Notes under the pieces: model-generated | The model's database searches: none | Seen by the model: the letters and a program-made list of their open reading frames with translations, nothing else | What the model was told of the DNA's origin: nothing | Shown: one piece after another, positions 29,684 to 39,046 of the stretch | How positions within the stretch are numbered: the stretch's first letter is position 1 | How the letters are laid out: each line of letters begins with the position of its first letter | Made by a program: the position numbers and the translations under genes | Assembly: GCF_002368295.1 (NCBI RefSeq) | Contig: NZ_AP018248.1 | Span: forward strand, 6,127,979 to 6,191,978 | Reading direction: 5' to 3' | DNA: 64,000 bases | Source of the DNA: Tolypothrix tenuis PCC 7101 | GTDB taxonomy: Bacteria; Cyanobacteriota; Cyanobacteriia; Cyanobacteriales; Nostocaceae

Positions 29684-30385
29684 AACCAATTTTTCCTTCA
29701 CCTCTCACCACAATTTATAGAACGTTAGTCTATCAAATTTTTTAATATATTGCTTGTTGTAATTTTAGCAACAACGAATAGGTCTTTAACATCGATAAAA
29801 CTCGGTAAATTATCTTCTACACTTGATTTAAAAAATAAGATAGTGACAGTATTTTCAATATTTAACTTCATAAAAATTTCTTATATAAAAGATGTAGCAG
29901 TCATAAATTACCAACTCCGCTGAATGAAAAAGGGACTTTGACTAGAGCTTAGAGTTTAGTATTTTTTACTCAGTATAAGCACTAGGTTAGCTTTGCCAGA
30001 TAGACTATTACACCTAGCTTTGGATACAAAAAAGCTATGATTTACGCAAAGAATAGCGGAAATGCTAATTTTCCGCTAGAGGCATTTATGTATTTCTTCC
30101 GAATTCTTGCATTTATGTGTAAGCCTTTTAAGCATGAAAATCCTTGTTTGCTAATGTTTGGTTTTCGGTTGGGCTAAACCCCTGTTGATTCTATGATTGA
30201 AGTGTATTGTTCCCAGAGAGAATGAATGCCTGTGGTGAGAGCAACACCCTTAAGTGTTAGCCTAAGCCATAACGCACTTCTAACATTTGTAAGCAAATGT
30301 CTTGCAATTGCATCTCTAACAAATTTTGAACTTTTGAGTAAACTCGATTTTACAGTTAAGGTAGTGTAACGGGCGGAACTTGGCT
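29684..30385. other. Divergent intergenic region, 700 bp, no gene
   Basis: It separates the glycosyltransferase and the NarL regulator. A perfect ACATTTG-TAAG-CAAATGT hairpin lies near 30281-30298, and the string TAAGCCATAACGCAC near 30267 is repeated (inverted) at 60692-60706. No coding frame with start and ribosome site was found. Confidence 0.5.
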
Positions 30386-31105
30386 ATGAGTAAAATTCGT
30401 ATTGCTCTTATTGAAGATCATGACCTCACCCGTGTGGGTATTCGGACAGCACTACTGCAAAAAGAAGAAATTGAGGTTGTAGGAGAAGCTGCCAATGCTG
30501 CAGAAGGTCTAAAAATGCTAAAAATGCTACAACCGGATATTGCGATTGTAGATATTGGGTTACCAGATAAAGATGGCATTGAGTTAACGCGGGAGTTGAA
30601 ATCTACTAGTAATGGAGAAGATTTAAGAACAAAAGTATTAATTTTGACACTAAGAGATAACAAGGAAGCTGTGCTAGCAGCTTTTGCTGCTGGGGCTGAT
30701 TCTTACTGTATGAAAGATATCAAATTCGATAATTTACTGGAAGCAGTGCGAGTCACATACAATGGCAACGCTTGGATTGATCCAGCGATCGCGCGAATTG
30801 TATTGCAACAAGCACAACAAAATCCTGCTAAACAGGATAAAGTGTCATTAGACACCAAAAATACTTTTATTACCTCTGAGCCTGGGGAAAATCCAGAACA
30901 TATAGATGCTTATACGCTGACAGAAAGGGAATTGGAAGTGTTACAGTTGATTGTCGAAGGTTGTAGTAATGCAGTTATCGCTGAGAGACTTTATATCACA
31001 GTCGGTACAGTAAAAACTCACGTTCGGAATATTTTGAACAAGCTATGTGCTGACGATCGCACCCAAGCCGCAGTTCGTGCCTTGCGTTCTGGATTAGTGG
31101 GATAG
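30386..31105 (+). CDS. NarL/LuxR-type response regulator
   Basis: The 239-residue protein has a receiver domain (RIALIEDHD, phospho-acceptor D56 in VDIGLPD, K in MKDIK) and a C-terminal LuxR helix-turn-helix (LTERELEVLQLIVEGCSN, VGTVKTHVRNILNKL). It should bind DNA as a dimer when phosphorylated. I start at the ATG at 30386; a TTG six bases earlier is less likely. A nested hairpin at 31142-31200 separates it from the phosphatase gene, so it is probably its own transcript. No kinase is adjacent. Confidence 0.92.
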   Translation: MSKIRIALIEDHDLTRVGIRTALLQKEEIEVVGEAANAAEGLKMLKMLQPDIAIVDIGLPDKDGIELTRELKSTSNGEDLRTKVLILTLRDNKEAVLAAFAAGADSYCMKDIKFDNLLEAVRVTYNGNAWIDPAIARIVLQQAQQNPAKQDKVSLDTKNTFITSEPGENPEHIDAYTLTERELEVLQLIVEGCSNAVIAERLYITVGTVKTHVRNILNKLCADDRTQAAVRALRSGLVG

Positions 31106-31141
31106 GGTTGATTTTAGCTGTAGCACCCAGTGCAGAAATTT

Positions 31142-31200
31142 AAAGAGAAATTTACAACTTTGACCCAATTCTTAAGTTCAAAGTGGGTAACTTCTCTTTA
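31142..31200 (+). terminator. Nested hairpin after the NarL regulator
   Basis: AAAGAGAA (from 31142) pairs with TTCTCTTT (to 31199), and inside it ACTTTGA pairs with TCAAAGT. The structure lies 36 bp after the stop codon and ends in a T-rich stretch, so it may terminate the transcript. Confidence 0.55.
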
Positions 31201-31291
31201 TAGGTAATTTTTTGATTATGTCATGATTTATTATGTGTGATAAAAATTACACTATTTTGCTATTGCAGTATCTAAAAAGTTAAAGTCAAAT

Positions 31292-32965
31292 ATGACTGAA
31301 GTAGAAATATGCAAACTTAAGCTCATGGTGGTAGATGATGAGCCAGATAACTTAGACTTACTCTACCGCACTTTTAGACGAGATTTTGAAGTATATCAAG
31401 CCAATCATGCTCGCGCTGCCCTAGAAATATTAGACAAAGAAGGCGAGATGGCGGTGATTATTTCTGACCAAAGAATGCCAGAAATGAATGGTACGGAATT
31501 TCTCAGTCGCACAGTGGAACGCTTTCCCGATACGATTCGGATTTTGCTCACTGGTTTTACGGATGTCGAAGACTTGGTAGATGCAATTAACTCTGGTCAG
31601 GTATTCAAGTACATCACCAAACCCTGGAATCCGCAACGATTAAAAGCATTAGTAGAACAAGCTACTGATACTTATCGTTTGGTAAAAAAGCGTACCCAAG
31701 AGTTGCGGCGTGCTTTGCGGCGAGAATCTTTGTTTAATGCAGTGACAACAGCAATTCGGGAGTCTTTAGACTACGACAGTATGCTACATAAGATTGTTGC
31801 CACCATTGGTGAGACGTTTGAAGCTACTTGTTGCTTTTTGAGGCCTGTAGAGAGTGATTCTCTCACATCAGACCTGTATTCCTACCAAAATCCTCAATAC
31901 AATGCATCAAGCAGTATTTTCGATCCCAGTGAGTTAATCGAAAAAGTCCTTGCAACTCATCAATACCAACTGACTCAAGGTACAGATGATGGTAATCCAT
32001 GTCACCAATTAGTTGTGCCATTATCTTACCAACAACACTTATTGGCTGTTCTGGCTCTCTACCAAAGAGGTAGCGTTCATTCTTGGCAAGATGAAGATAT
32101 CCAACTAATTGCAGGGGTGGCGGAACAAGCAGCCTTAGCCCTTTCCCAGGCAAAATTATACCAGCGCCTGCAAGAAAAACAGCAGCAAATTCGCGCTGAA
32201 TTAGAAGTGGCTCGCCAAATTCAAAATAATTTGCTCAGGCAAAGTTTACCAGATATCAAGGGTGTGAAAGTGCAAGCTTGCTGCTATGCAGCGCGGGAGG
32301 TAGGAGGAGATTTTTTTGAAGTTTTTGTTCATCCCAAAGGTGACTTGTGGTTAGCAGTGGGTGATGTTTCTGGTAAAGGAGTTCCAGCCGCTTTGTTCAT
32401 GGCTAGTGCCATTTCGGTTTTACGTCGGGAATTATCTCAGGAAACACCAGCTGAACCAAATGTGGTGATGCAGAATTTGAATCATGCTATGTCTGATGAC
32501 TTGATTAGCAATAATTGCTTTATCACTCTCGTCTTAGCTTGTTATACCCCTAGCACTAGGGAACTAGTTTATGCTAATGCTGGTCACATTTATCCCTTAC
32601 TCTGGTCATCGCCTACAACTGCTACCGAACAACCGCACTATCTAAAGGTACGCAGCGTTCCCTTAGGTATTTTACCCAAGTGGCAAGCACAGTCTGGTCG
32701 TTTAGTGTTAAATCCCCAAGATACCTTACTCCTCGCCAGCGATGGAATTACAGAAGCTATGGTATCAAGTAATGTGTTTAATGGTGATAATACTGGGAAT
32801 GGTAATCCAGGATTTAGCCGTTCAATGCTCAATCAAGATGGTCTTTGGCAACTTTTACAACAGGAACCAAAACCGCTTTCTCTTACCCATCTACTAACTC
32901 GCATCCAGGCAAACAACCAAGTTCAAGAAGATGACCAAACTATACTCTCATTGGAGGTTTTATAA
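31292..32965 (+). CDS. Receiver-PP2C (SpoIIE/RsbU-type) serine phosphatase
   Basis: The 557-residue protein has an N-terminal receiver (LMVVDDEPDN, D59 in IISDQRMP, ITKPW), a coiled linker, a GAF-like region at about 150-290 and a C-terminal PP2C domain with metal-binding motifs EVGGDFFEVF and VGDVSGKGVPAALFMA, and LASDGITEA. Such proteins dephosphorylate an anti-sigma antagonist (STAS protein) when activated through the receiver. The stop is only 3 bp before the start of an RsbW-like kinase gene, so the two are translationally coupled. The STAS partner is not in the window. Confidence 0.93.
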   Translation: MTEVEICKLKLMVVDDEPDNLDLLYRTFRRDFEVYQANHARAALEILDKEGEMAVIISDQRMPEMNGTEFLSRTVERFPDTIRILLTGFTDVEDLVDAINSGQVFKYITKPWNPQRLKALVEQATDTYRLVKKRTQELRRALRRESLFNAVTTAIRESLDYDSMLHKIVATIGETFEATCCFLRPVESDSLTSDLYSYQNPQYNASSSIFDPSELIEKVLATHQYQLTQGTDDGNPCHQLVVPLSYQQHLLAVLALYQRGSVHSWQDEDIQLIAGVAEQAALALSQAKLYQRLQEKQQQIRAELEVARQIQNNLLRQSLPDIKGVKVQACCYAAREVGGDFFEVFVHPKGDLWLAVGDVSGKGVPAALFMASAISVLRRELSQETPAEPNVVMQNLNHAMSDDLISNNCFITLVLACYTPSTRELVYANAGHIYPLLWSSPTTATEQPHYLKVRSVPLGILPKWQAQSGRLVLNPQDTLLLASDGITEAMVSSNVFNGDNTGNGNPGFSRSMLNQDGLWQLLQQEPKPLSLTHLLTRIQANNQVQEDDQTILSLEVL

Positions 32966-32968
32966 CTA

Positions 32969-33400
32969 ATGAAAAGTGAGTTACACGTACCTAGTGACTT
33001 AAATTTTTTAAACATCGTTGAAAACTGGTTGCTGGGATGCCTGAAAATCCAGCTAGGAGAATCGGTTGATTGGTCACGGCAATCAAGTCGTTTACGGCTA
33101 GCTTTGGTTGAAGCTTACTCGAATGTAGTGCGTCATGCCCATAAAGAACAGCCTAATTTGCCAGTGTTACTGCGTTTAGAACTTAAGGAACGGGATTTGG
33201 CCTTAGAAGTTTGGGATTATGGTGAAGGCTTTGATATGTCTACCTACTTTCCGCCAAACCCTGTGGCTAAACAAGAAGGCGGCTATGGTTGGCTAATTAT
33301 GAATCGATTAATGGATAAAGTAGAGTATCAGTTGCAAGTAGATGGTGCTAACTGCCTCAAGTTAGAAGCGACATTGCCAGAACTCGTACAGAAAAGCTGA
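32969..33400 (+). CDS. RsbW-like anti-sigma regulatory factor (serine kinase)
   Basis: The 143-residue protein is a GHKL ATPase of the anti-sigma kinase type: N-box RLALVEAYSNVVRHAH, G1 WDYGEGFD and the GGYGWLIMNRLMD segment. It would phosphorylate a STAS-domain antagonist and bind a regulator. GGAGG lies 11 nt upstream of the ATG within the end of the phosphatase gene, spacing 3 bp. Together the pair forms a partner-switching module of the kind used in cyanobacteria for hormogonium or stress control. Confidence 0.92.
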   Translation: MKSELHVPSDLNFLNIVENWLLGCLKIQLGESVDWSRQSSRLRLALVEAYSNVVRHAHKEQPNLPVLLRLELKERDLALEVWDYGEGFDMSTYFPPNPVAKQEGGYGWLIMNRLMDKVEYQLQVDGANCLKLEATLPELVQKS

Positions 33401-33711
33401 ATTATGTTTGCGTAGAGTCTCGGATAGAATCAAGCTAAAGGATGATATTACGAGGCTTAAAGCTTTGAGCTGATTTGCAATCGGAGTTTGAATTCTGTAG
33501 CTGCCGAAGATTTATATTGCTGTTCCCTAATTTCTCATTGAGCAACGCCGACTTGCCTAAGCTGTGTGATGGAGTTGAAGCGATCGCATATTTTCTCCAC
33601 ACTATTAGGCTGAATGCCTGGATTTCGCTAAACCTATAGTCAAGACTAAATGGTTCCCAGCCACAGGCTAGAAACCAATCAGCACCAGAGATATTTACCT
33701 GTAATATTTAA
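33401..33711. other. Intergenic region between convergent genes, nothing clear
   Basis: This 311-bp stretch separates the anti-sigma kinase and nadE, which are convergent. I see no strong hairpin with a T run and no coding frame; one GCGATCGC octamer lies near 33580. Confidence 0.5.
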
Positions 33712-35457
33712 TTACTTAATCCGCAGATTAGTATCTTTGCCATCTCTGCCTACTAAAGTAGGAGTAGGGATGCTTTGACCTGAAGTATTTTTTAAAGCTG
33801 CCCAACTACTCGCAATTGGCATTCGCCAACCAGTACCAAAAGCGCGATCGGTGATTTTTAAGCCAGGGGGTGCTTGTCGCCGTTTAAATTCCGCACGGGC
33901 TAGCATTTGAATTACTCGGTCTACAATGACTGCATCATGTCCAGCACTGACAATTTCGGCTGCTGATTGGTGTTGGTGAATCAGGCGTTCTAAAATGTCA
34001 TCGAGAATTTCGTAGGGTGGAAGAGAATCTTGATCGACTTGGCCGGGTTTAAGTTCAGCACTTGGGGCTTTAGTGAGAACATTTTGGGGAATAATTTCAC
34101 CATTGCGATTTAACCAATGACAAATTGAATAAACGCGGGTTTTAGGAACATCCGCAATTACTGCTAACCCGCCATTCATATCTCCGTAAAGAGTACAGTA
34201 CCCAACTGCCATTTCTGACTTATTACCAGTGGATAAGAGGAGGTAGCCAAATTTATTGGCGATCGCCATTAATAAATTACCCCGAATTCGAGATTGCAGA
34301 TTCTCTTCGGCAATGCCAAACTCAGTACCTGCAAACAACTCAGCTAAGGAGTTGTCAAAGCTTTTCATCGGTTCGGCAATTGGTAAGGTAGTGGTTTTTA
34401 TACCCAGATTCTCTCCTAATGCTAAAGCATCGCTGATGGAATGATCGGAACTATAAGGAGAAGGCATTAACACACCAAAGACATTTTCCTTACCAAGTGC
34501 AGCCACTGCGATCGCAGCTACCAATGAAGAATCAATCCCGCCACTTAAACCCAGCACTACTTTAGTAAAGCCACACTTACGGGCGTAATCACGCACACCT
34601 AAAACTAAAGCTTGCCAAATTTCAGCATCTGCTGAGTCATAAATAGGCGCTACTTTACCTACCTTAAAATCTCGCTGTTTTTCATCAAATTCCACTATCA
34701 GCAAGTCAGTTTCAAACCCACGGGCGCGAGATACAATTTCACCTTGACGACTTAAGGCAAAACTGCAACCATCAAATATCAAGTCGTCATTGCCACCAAT
34801 TTGGTTAGCATAGATCAACGGCTGCTGAAAACGCACTGCACTATGCTTGAGCATAGCTTCGCGGAACTGCTGTTTACCGACGCTGTAAGGTGAAGCAGAC
34901 AAATTGACAATTAAATCCACGCCCAAAATTGCTAAATCCGCGATCGGGTTAACTGCGTAACTGCGCTTACCCCAAAATTCCTCATCATTCCATAAGTCTT
35001 CACAAACCGTAACACCAATATGCAAATCGTCCAAGGTGAAATAATTGGCTTGTAATCCTGGTTCAAAATAGCGGTTTTCGTCAAACACATCGTAAGTAGG
35101 TAAAAGCCGCTTGTGAAAAACTTGTTTTACCTGTCCACTTTGTAATAAAGCGATGCTATTAAATAAGGATTTACCACCTGTGGTATTGGCTTTAAAATTT
35201 TCTTCTACAGTACCTACCAAAACAGCTAAATTTGGCGGTAAATCTCTGGCTAATTGTTGCAAAGTTGTATTCATCGCCGCTATAAAACTGGGATTTAGCA
35301 ATAAATCCCTTGGCGGATAGCCACATAAAGAAAGTTCTGGTGTTAATAACAACCGCGCCCCAGATGCTACTGCTTTGTGTGCGGCTTGGAGAATTTGCCC
35401 AGCGTTTCCAGATAAGTCACCAATTTTAGGATTTAGTTGAGCGATCGCAATTTTCAT
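33712..35457 (-). CDS. nadE: Glutamine-dependent NAD+ synthetase
   Basis: The 581-residue enzyme makes NAD+ from nicotinate adenine dinucleotide with ammonia from glutamine. The N-terminal nitrilase-like glutaminase has E in LTPELSLCGYPPRDLL, K in HKRLLPTYDVF and the nucleophile C in VTVCEDLWND. The C-terminal synthetase has the ATP-pyrophosphatase loop LGLSGGIDSSL and STGNKSEMAVGY. It is the last gene of the pncB-nadD-nrtR-nadE group. A GTCATTTGTTATTT-type repeat directly precedes the start codon, 108 bp after nrtR. Confidence 0.96.
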   Translation of the reverse strand: MKIAIAQLNPKIGDLSGNAGQILQAAHKAVASGARLLLTPELSLCGYPPRDLLLNPSFIAAMNTTLQQLARDLPPNLAVLVGTVEENFKANTTGGKSLFNSIALLQSGQVKQVFHKRLLPTYDVFDENRYFEPGLQANYFTLDDLHIGVTVCEDLWNDEEFWGKRSYAVNPIADLAILGVDLIVNLSASPYSVGKQQFREAMLKHSAVRFQQPLIYANQIGGNDDLIFDGCSFALSRQGEIVSRARGFETDLLIVEFDEKQRDFKVGKVAPIYDSADAEIWQALVLGVRDYARKCGFTKVVLGLSGGIDSSLVAAIAVAALGKENVFGVLMPSPYSSDHSISDALALGENLGIKTTTLPIAEPMKSFDNSLAELFAGTEFGIAEENLQSRIRGNLLMAIANKFGYLLLSTGNKSEMAVGYCTLYGDMNGGLAVIADVPKTRVYSICHWLNRNGEIIPQNVLTKAPSAELKPGQVDQDSLPPYEILDDILERLIHQHQSAAEIVSAGHDAVIVDRVIQMLARAEFKRRQAPPGLKITDRAFGTGWRMPIASSWAALKNTSGQSIPTPTLVGRDGKDTNLRIK

Positions 35458-35461
35458 ATTA

Positions 35462-35490
35462 GTTATTTGTCATTTGTTATTTGTCATTGG
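35462..35490. repeat. GTTATTTGTCATTT tandem repeat before nadE
   Basis: About two copies of the 14-bp unit GTTATTTGTCATTT lie directly upstream of the nadE start codon. The same repeat family lies at the starts of the genes at 41655 and 46929. Confidence 0.85.
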
Positions 35491-35519
35491 TGATTAGACT
35501 ATTGCCTATTGACCCTTGA

Positions 35520-35550
35520 GTACAGACGCGATTAATCGCGTCTCTCCAAC
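35520..35550. repeat. Dispersed palindromic repeat, copy 1
   Basis: The core AGACGCGATTAATCGCGTCT (35524-35543) is a perfect 20-bp palindrome. With flanks, 31 bp are identical to the inverted sequence at 41686-41716. Confidence 0.92.
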
Positions 35551-35564
35551 TCTTGACTTGGCAG

Positions 35565-36311
35565 TTAAATAAATACCAAAGGCTTATCCTTGAAAGGAGC
35601 AAAAGCCTCAGCATCAAACTTATACAAACTAGCTGGACGACCAGCGCCACGGGATACCTTAACTCCGGTATCGCACAAAAAACCTAACTTGAGTAGACGG
35701 GCGCGAAAGTTAGAATAATCAGAAAAGTTTTCCCCTAAAACTGTGGTGTATAACTGATATAAATCATTGAGAGTAAACATTTCTGGTAAAACTTCAAAAG
35801 CCACCGGACTGTACTCTAATTTATTCCGCAAACGCCTATGTCCATAGCTGAGAATTTGATTGTGGTCAAAGGCTAATTTTGGTAATTCTTTTAGTGGATA
35901 CCAAGCTATACCTGTGACTCCATCAGCAATTAATTCTGCTTCCTCAAACCGTACTAAGGCGAAGTAGCTGACGGAGAGATAACGCACACCGTAACTATCG
36001 GTAGCTTCTCGGGGATCGCGATGGGGGCCGCCAAAAGTATATAACTGTTCTAAATAGAGATTTTTAACTCTGATTTTTTCAGCCATGATGCGATAGGCAG
36101 CATCTTCTAGAGATTCTCCTTGACGCACCAAAGTACCAGGAAGACTCCAACAATTTAAAAATGGCTCTTGTTGCCGCATCACCAACAGCACGAGCAGTCG
36201 ATTTTGGGCAGTATCTACAGAAAAAATTACATTATCAACACCAACCTTGAAATCAGCCAAAGGTTGTTGATTTAACGGAGTTGGAAACTTTTTGTGGCTG
36301 CGTCCTGGCAT
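35565..36311 (-). CDS. nrtR: NrtR-type Nudix-related transcriptional regulator of NAD metabolism
   Basis: The 248-residue protein has an N-terminal Nudix-like domain and a C-terminal winged helix (about residues 165-248, with NLYLEQL-like helices earlier and FRARLLKLGFLCDTG and RGAGRPASLYKF at the end). The Nudix box is degenerate: GTLVRQGESLEDAAYRIMAE lacks the REUxEE catalytic core, as expected for a ligand-sensing regulator. NrtR proteins sense ADP-ribose and repress NAD genes. The start overlaps nadD by 40 bp, and nadE follows. A candidate operator lies before pncB. Identity as regulator is inferred from the box and context. Confidence 0.85.
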   Translation of the reverse strand: MPGRSHKKFPTPLNQQPLADFKVGVDNVIFSVDTAQNRLLVLLVMRQQEPFLNCWSLPGTLVRQGESLEDAAYRIMAEKIRVKNLYLEQLYTFGGPHRDPREATDSYGVRYLSVSYFALVRFEEAELIADGVTGIAWYPLKELPKLAFDHNQILSYGHRRLRNKLEYSPVAFEVLPEMFTLNDLYQLYTTVLGENFSDYSNFRARLLKLGFLCDTGVKVSRGAGRPASLYKFDAEAFAPFKDKPLVFI

Positions 36312-36871
36312 TTGTACAAATGCTCTCGATTAATATAGGCAACTATAGGGGGAGTGAGGGCTTGGGAATCCCCATTTTCGCGATAGGCTGTTGAGGAAAT
36401 ATCTAGTCCAGTCAAGCTGGCGATCGCAATTTTCCCGCCTAGCTTTTGCACTTCCCCGAAGCTAGACTCATCTATCGCATATCCCGGTCGCGGCACGACT
36501 AATAATTGCACTTGCCGCAACAAATCTTCAACTTTATACCATCGGGGTAGCTGATTCAGCAAATCGGAACCAATCACCAAAGTATATTCGGGATCTTCTC
36601 CCCAACGCATTTTTGCTTTTTCTAAGGTTTCTAAGGTGCGGAAGCTACTCAATTCTTGTTCCAAAGCAATATTGTGCCGTGATGTCTGGATATCCGAAAT
36701 TAATAATTGCAGCATTGCTGCCCGATGTATTAATGCTGTTTGATGGGATTTAAAAGGATTATCTGCCGCCCAAACTGCTACCCAATCATAACGCTCAGAT
36801 AACCAACTTAGAATAGCCTGATGTCCTGCAGTTGGTGGATCGGCACTAGTACCAAACAAAGCAATTCTCAT
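36272..36871 (-). CDS. nadD: Nicotinate-nucleotide adenylyltransferase
   Basis: The 199-residue enzyme adenylates nicotinate mononucleotide. It has the nucleotidyltransferase motif FGTSADPPTAGHQAIL (the GxxxPxxxGH signature) and the C-terminal ISSTAYR variant of ISSTxIR. It is the middle step between pncB and nadE, and all three lie in one minus-strand group. The 3' end overlaps nrtR by 40 bp. The spacing to pncB is 94 bp. Confidence 0.9.
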   Translation of the reverse strand: MRIALFGTSADPPTAGHQAILSWLSERYDWVAVWAADNPFKSHQTALIHRAAMLQLLISDIQTSRHNIALEQELSSFRTLETLEKAKMRWGEDPEYTLVIGSDLLNQLPRWYKVEDLLRQVQLLVVPRPGYAIDESSFGEVQKLGGKIAIASLTGLDISSTAYRENGDSQALTPPIVAYINREHLYKCQDAATKSFQLR

Positions 36872-36965
36872 AATGTTATACGATTTTGGATTTTGAATTG
36901 GAAATGGTTGTTTATATCCGACTTAGTATGAATCCATATGTCGCAATCATTTTTTCAAATTGGTA

Positions 36966-38387
36966 TTACCTCTGTGTTCTCTGTCCCTCTGCGGGTTTCT
37001 TGGTCTTTTGCGTCAAATCTTGCAACGCCGCAGAAATTTCCACATTCACTGAGAGAGGCTGATTTAAGCGCCTTGTTTGTTCTGGTAAACTAGCAACCGA
37101 TGCAGCAGTACGCTGGCGAATTGTTGCTAAAGATTCTGGTGATTGGATTTTTTTTCCTTGCTTCATCACCAGTTGCAACAAAGGTTCTGCATCGAGAGGA
37201 GTTTCTGTAGCTAATCCCAATCGATCTACCTGCAACATTCCGCCAACAAACGAGCGAAATATTTGCTTGCGTCCGGGATAAGTAGCTTTGTCACGAGATT
37301 CCTTCATCACAGGGATGCCATCAATTTCTACAAGTTTGTAAACACCATTGACAGGCGCACCCGTAACTAATTTTGTCCCTAGCCCATAACCATCTATTTG
37401 AGCACCAGCAGCTTTAAGCCTGGCAATTTCCCATTCATCCAAATCGCCACTAGCAAAAATTGGTACAGTCGGCAGAAGCGATCGCACTTTTTGGGACAAG
37501 CTAACTAAATCTCCAGAGTCTAGCCTGACTCCACTCAATTGCATTTCTCCGGAATTTACTTTTGGTGCTAAATGTTGGGCAGCTGCGATCGTATCGTAAG
37601 TATCGATCAACAATGGCGCACCCGGAAAATAGCGATGAAAGGCTGTAAAAGCTTGTTCTTCGCTGCCTGCCATTGCTGATAGTGCCATAACCAAGGCGTG
37701 AGCCATAGTACCACTTGGTTGTTGATTGAGTTGTAGCGCGGCTAACACATTAGAAGTTGAATCTAATCCCCCTGCTAACGCCGCCCGCGCCGCCCACAAT
37801 GAACCTTGGGGGCTAAATGCCCTTCTTGTACCAAATTCTAAAAGTGTGGCTTGTTCACTCGCTACATCCCTAATTCTGGCTGCTCTAGTAGCAATTAAAG
37901 TTTGATAATTAAGAGTATTTAAAAGGTAGGTTTCTACTAATTGCGCTTGCCAAAGTGGTGCTTCTACTCGCAACAATGGCTGATTGGCAAACACTGCTGT
38001 ACCTTCTGGTACTGCCCAAACATCCCCAGTAAAACGCCCCTCGGCTAACAATGACCAAAAGCGATCGCTAGCATGGGCAAAAATTCCTGTCGCCTGCAAA
38101 GCTTTGATTTGCGAAGGACTAAAACGCAACTTTTCTAAATATTCCAAAGCTTGCGCCAATCCCATTGCAATTAAATAGCCAAAGCCTTCAGGTAGCTTTC
38201 TGGCAAACAACTCAAAGCTTGCTGGTTTTTGTTCTACACCTTCACCTATGTAACAAGCTGCCATTGTTAGCTGATAAAGGTCAGTCAACAGGCTGTAATC
38301 CTCAGCAGCAAAATTGAGTTCCTGATTGAACCAATTTTGCCATCTTTCTTGATTTGCATTGATCTCCAAGTCTGGGAGCGTTGTCAT
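36966..38387 (-). CDS. pncB: Nicotinate phosphoribosyltransferase
   Basis: The 473-residue enzyme salvages nicotinic acid to nicotinate mononucleotide using PRPP. Seen are the N-terminal LLTDLYQLTMAACY, LEFGTRRAFSPQG and the phosphate-binding LDSGDLVSLSQKVR and GYGLGTKLVTG. It heads the operon pncB-nadD-nrtR-nadE. A perfect 13+13-bp inverted repeat sits 30-58 bp upstream of the start codon, the expected place for an NrtR operator. Confidence 0.95.
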   Translation of the reverse strand: MTTLPDLEINANQERWQNWFNQELNFAAEDYSLLTDLYQLTMAACYIGEGVEQKPASFELFARKLPEGFGYLIAMGLAQALEYLEKLRFSPSQIKALQATGIFAHASDRFWSLLAEGRFTGDVWAVPEGTAVFANQPLLRVEAPLWQAQLVETYLLNTLNYQTLIATRAARIRDVASEQATLLEFGTRRAFSPQGSLWAARAALAGGLDSTSNVLAALQLNQQPSGTMAHALVMALSAMAGSEEQAFTAFHRYFPGAPLLIDTYDTIAAAQHLAPKVNSGEMQLSGVRLDSGDLVSLSQKVRSLLPTVPIFASGDLDEWEIARLKAAGAQIDGYGLGTKLVTGAPVNGVYKLVEIDGIPVMKESRDKATYPGRKQIFRSFVGGMLQVDRLGLATETPLDAEPLLQLVMKQGKKIQSPESLATIRQRTAASVASLPEQTRRLNQPLSVNVEISAALQDLTQKTKKPAEGQRTQR

Positions 38388-38416
38388 GCCAGAGCGTCCT
38401 TACAAGAATGCTTGTG

Positions 38417-38445
38417 ATATTTATGGTAACTTTTACCATAAATAT
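38417..38445 (-). promoter_or_regulatory. Candidate NrtR operator before pncB
   Basis: ATATTTATGGTAA (38417-38429) and TTACCATAAATAT (38433-38445) form a perfect inverted repeat around CTT. The site is 30-58 bp upstream of the pncB start. The position, symmetry and the nrtR gene in the same operon make autoregulated NrtR binding the simplest reading. Not tested. Confidence 0.75.
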
Positions 38446-38837
38446 TGTCAACCTCTACCGAGTTCATGCTTGGGAATGCTAGAAAATGCTAGATTTTTGG
38501 GAAAAATAATACTAATTCATGCTTTTATTTAATGTTTTTTAATAGTTATAGTTAGTAATAATCGCGTCGCTTGCGAAATTTATAATGAAATGTAACAATA
38601 GATAATCTTAATAAAATACCTGCACCTATGCCGGGTAAGGGTTTTAAAAATAGCAGGTTTACAATTAGAATTAAACATAGAAGTTGAACTTGCAAATAGG
38701 CTAAAGTATTGCAAAGCTATCTGAAAAACTATTGCAGAGATTATTGATATATTGAGAATCTAAGCAAGGTCAGAATATCAGAATTAAAGTATAGACATAG
38801 CCAATCTAAAGTGAGCCGTAAAGAGAGGTCTAATATT

Positions 38838-38990
38838 ATGTCTATCTCGAGAATTATCGCTAATATCACTCAATATATTTCTGAGGCAGCAATGCGGATT
38901 TTTGCTCCTAATGATGATGCTTATCCTGTGATTGGTGTACAACCATTTACAGGCGATCCTTACAAGAAAGGTATGGCGGACAATTGGTAA
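38838..38990 (+). CDS. Small protein of 50 residues, conserved-looking
   Basis: The frame starts MSISRIIANITQYISEAAMR and ends YKKGMADNW. The first half is an amphipathic helix and the second half is proline- and glycine-containing (YPVIGVQPFTGDP). An AGAGAGG ribosome site lies about 9 nt upstream and a strong terminator follows 26 bp downstream, so it looks like a monocistronic real gene. I do not recognise the family. No membrane span. Confidence 0.65.
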   Translation: MSISRIIANITQYISEAAMRIFAPNDDAYPVIGVQPFTGDPYKKGMADNW

Positions 38991-39016
38991 ATGATGATTG
39001 TGAGATTCAAACAGAT

Positions 39017-39046
39017 AAAGGCGTGAGGTTTTCCCCACGCCTTTTT
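39017..39046 (+). terminator. Rho-independent terminator of the small-protein gene
   Basis: AAAGGCGTG pairs with CACGCCTTT (39017-39043) with a G/C-rich stem around a short loop, followed by TTTTT. It lies 26 bp after the stop of the 50-residue gene. Confidence 0.9.

Noticed and set aside
35460..35560. CRISPR-like array
   Set aside because: Only short tandem units and one palindrome, without regular spacers.
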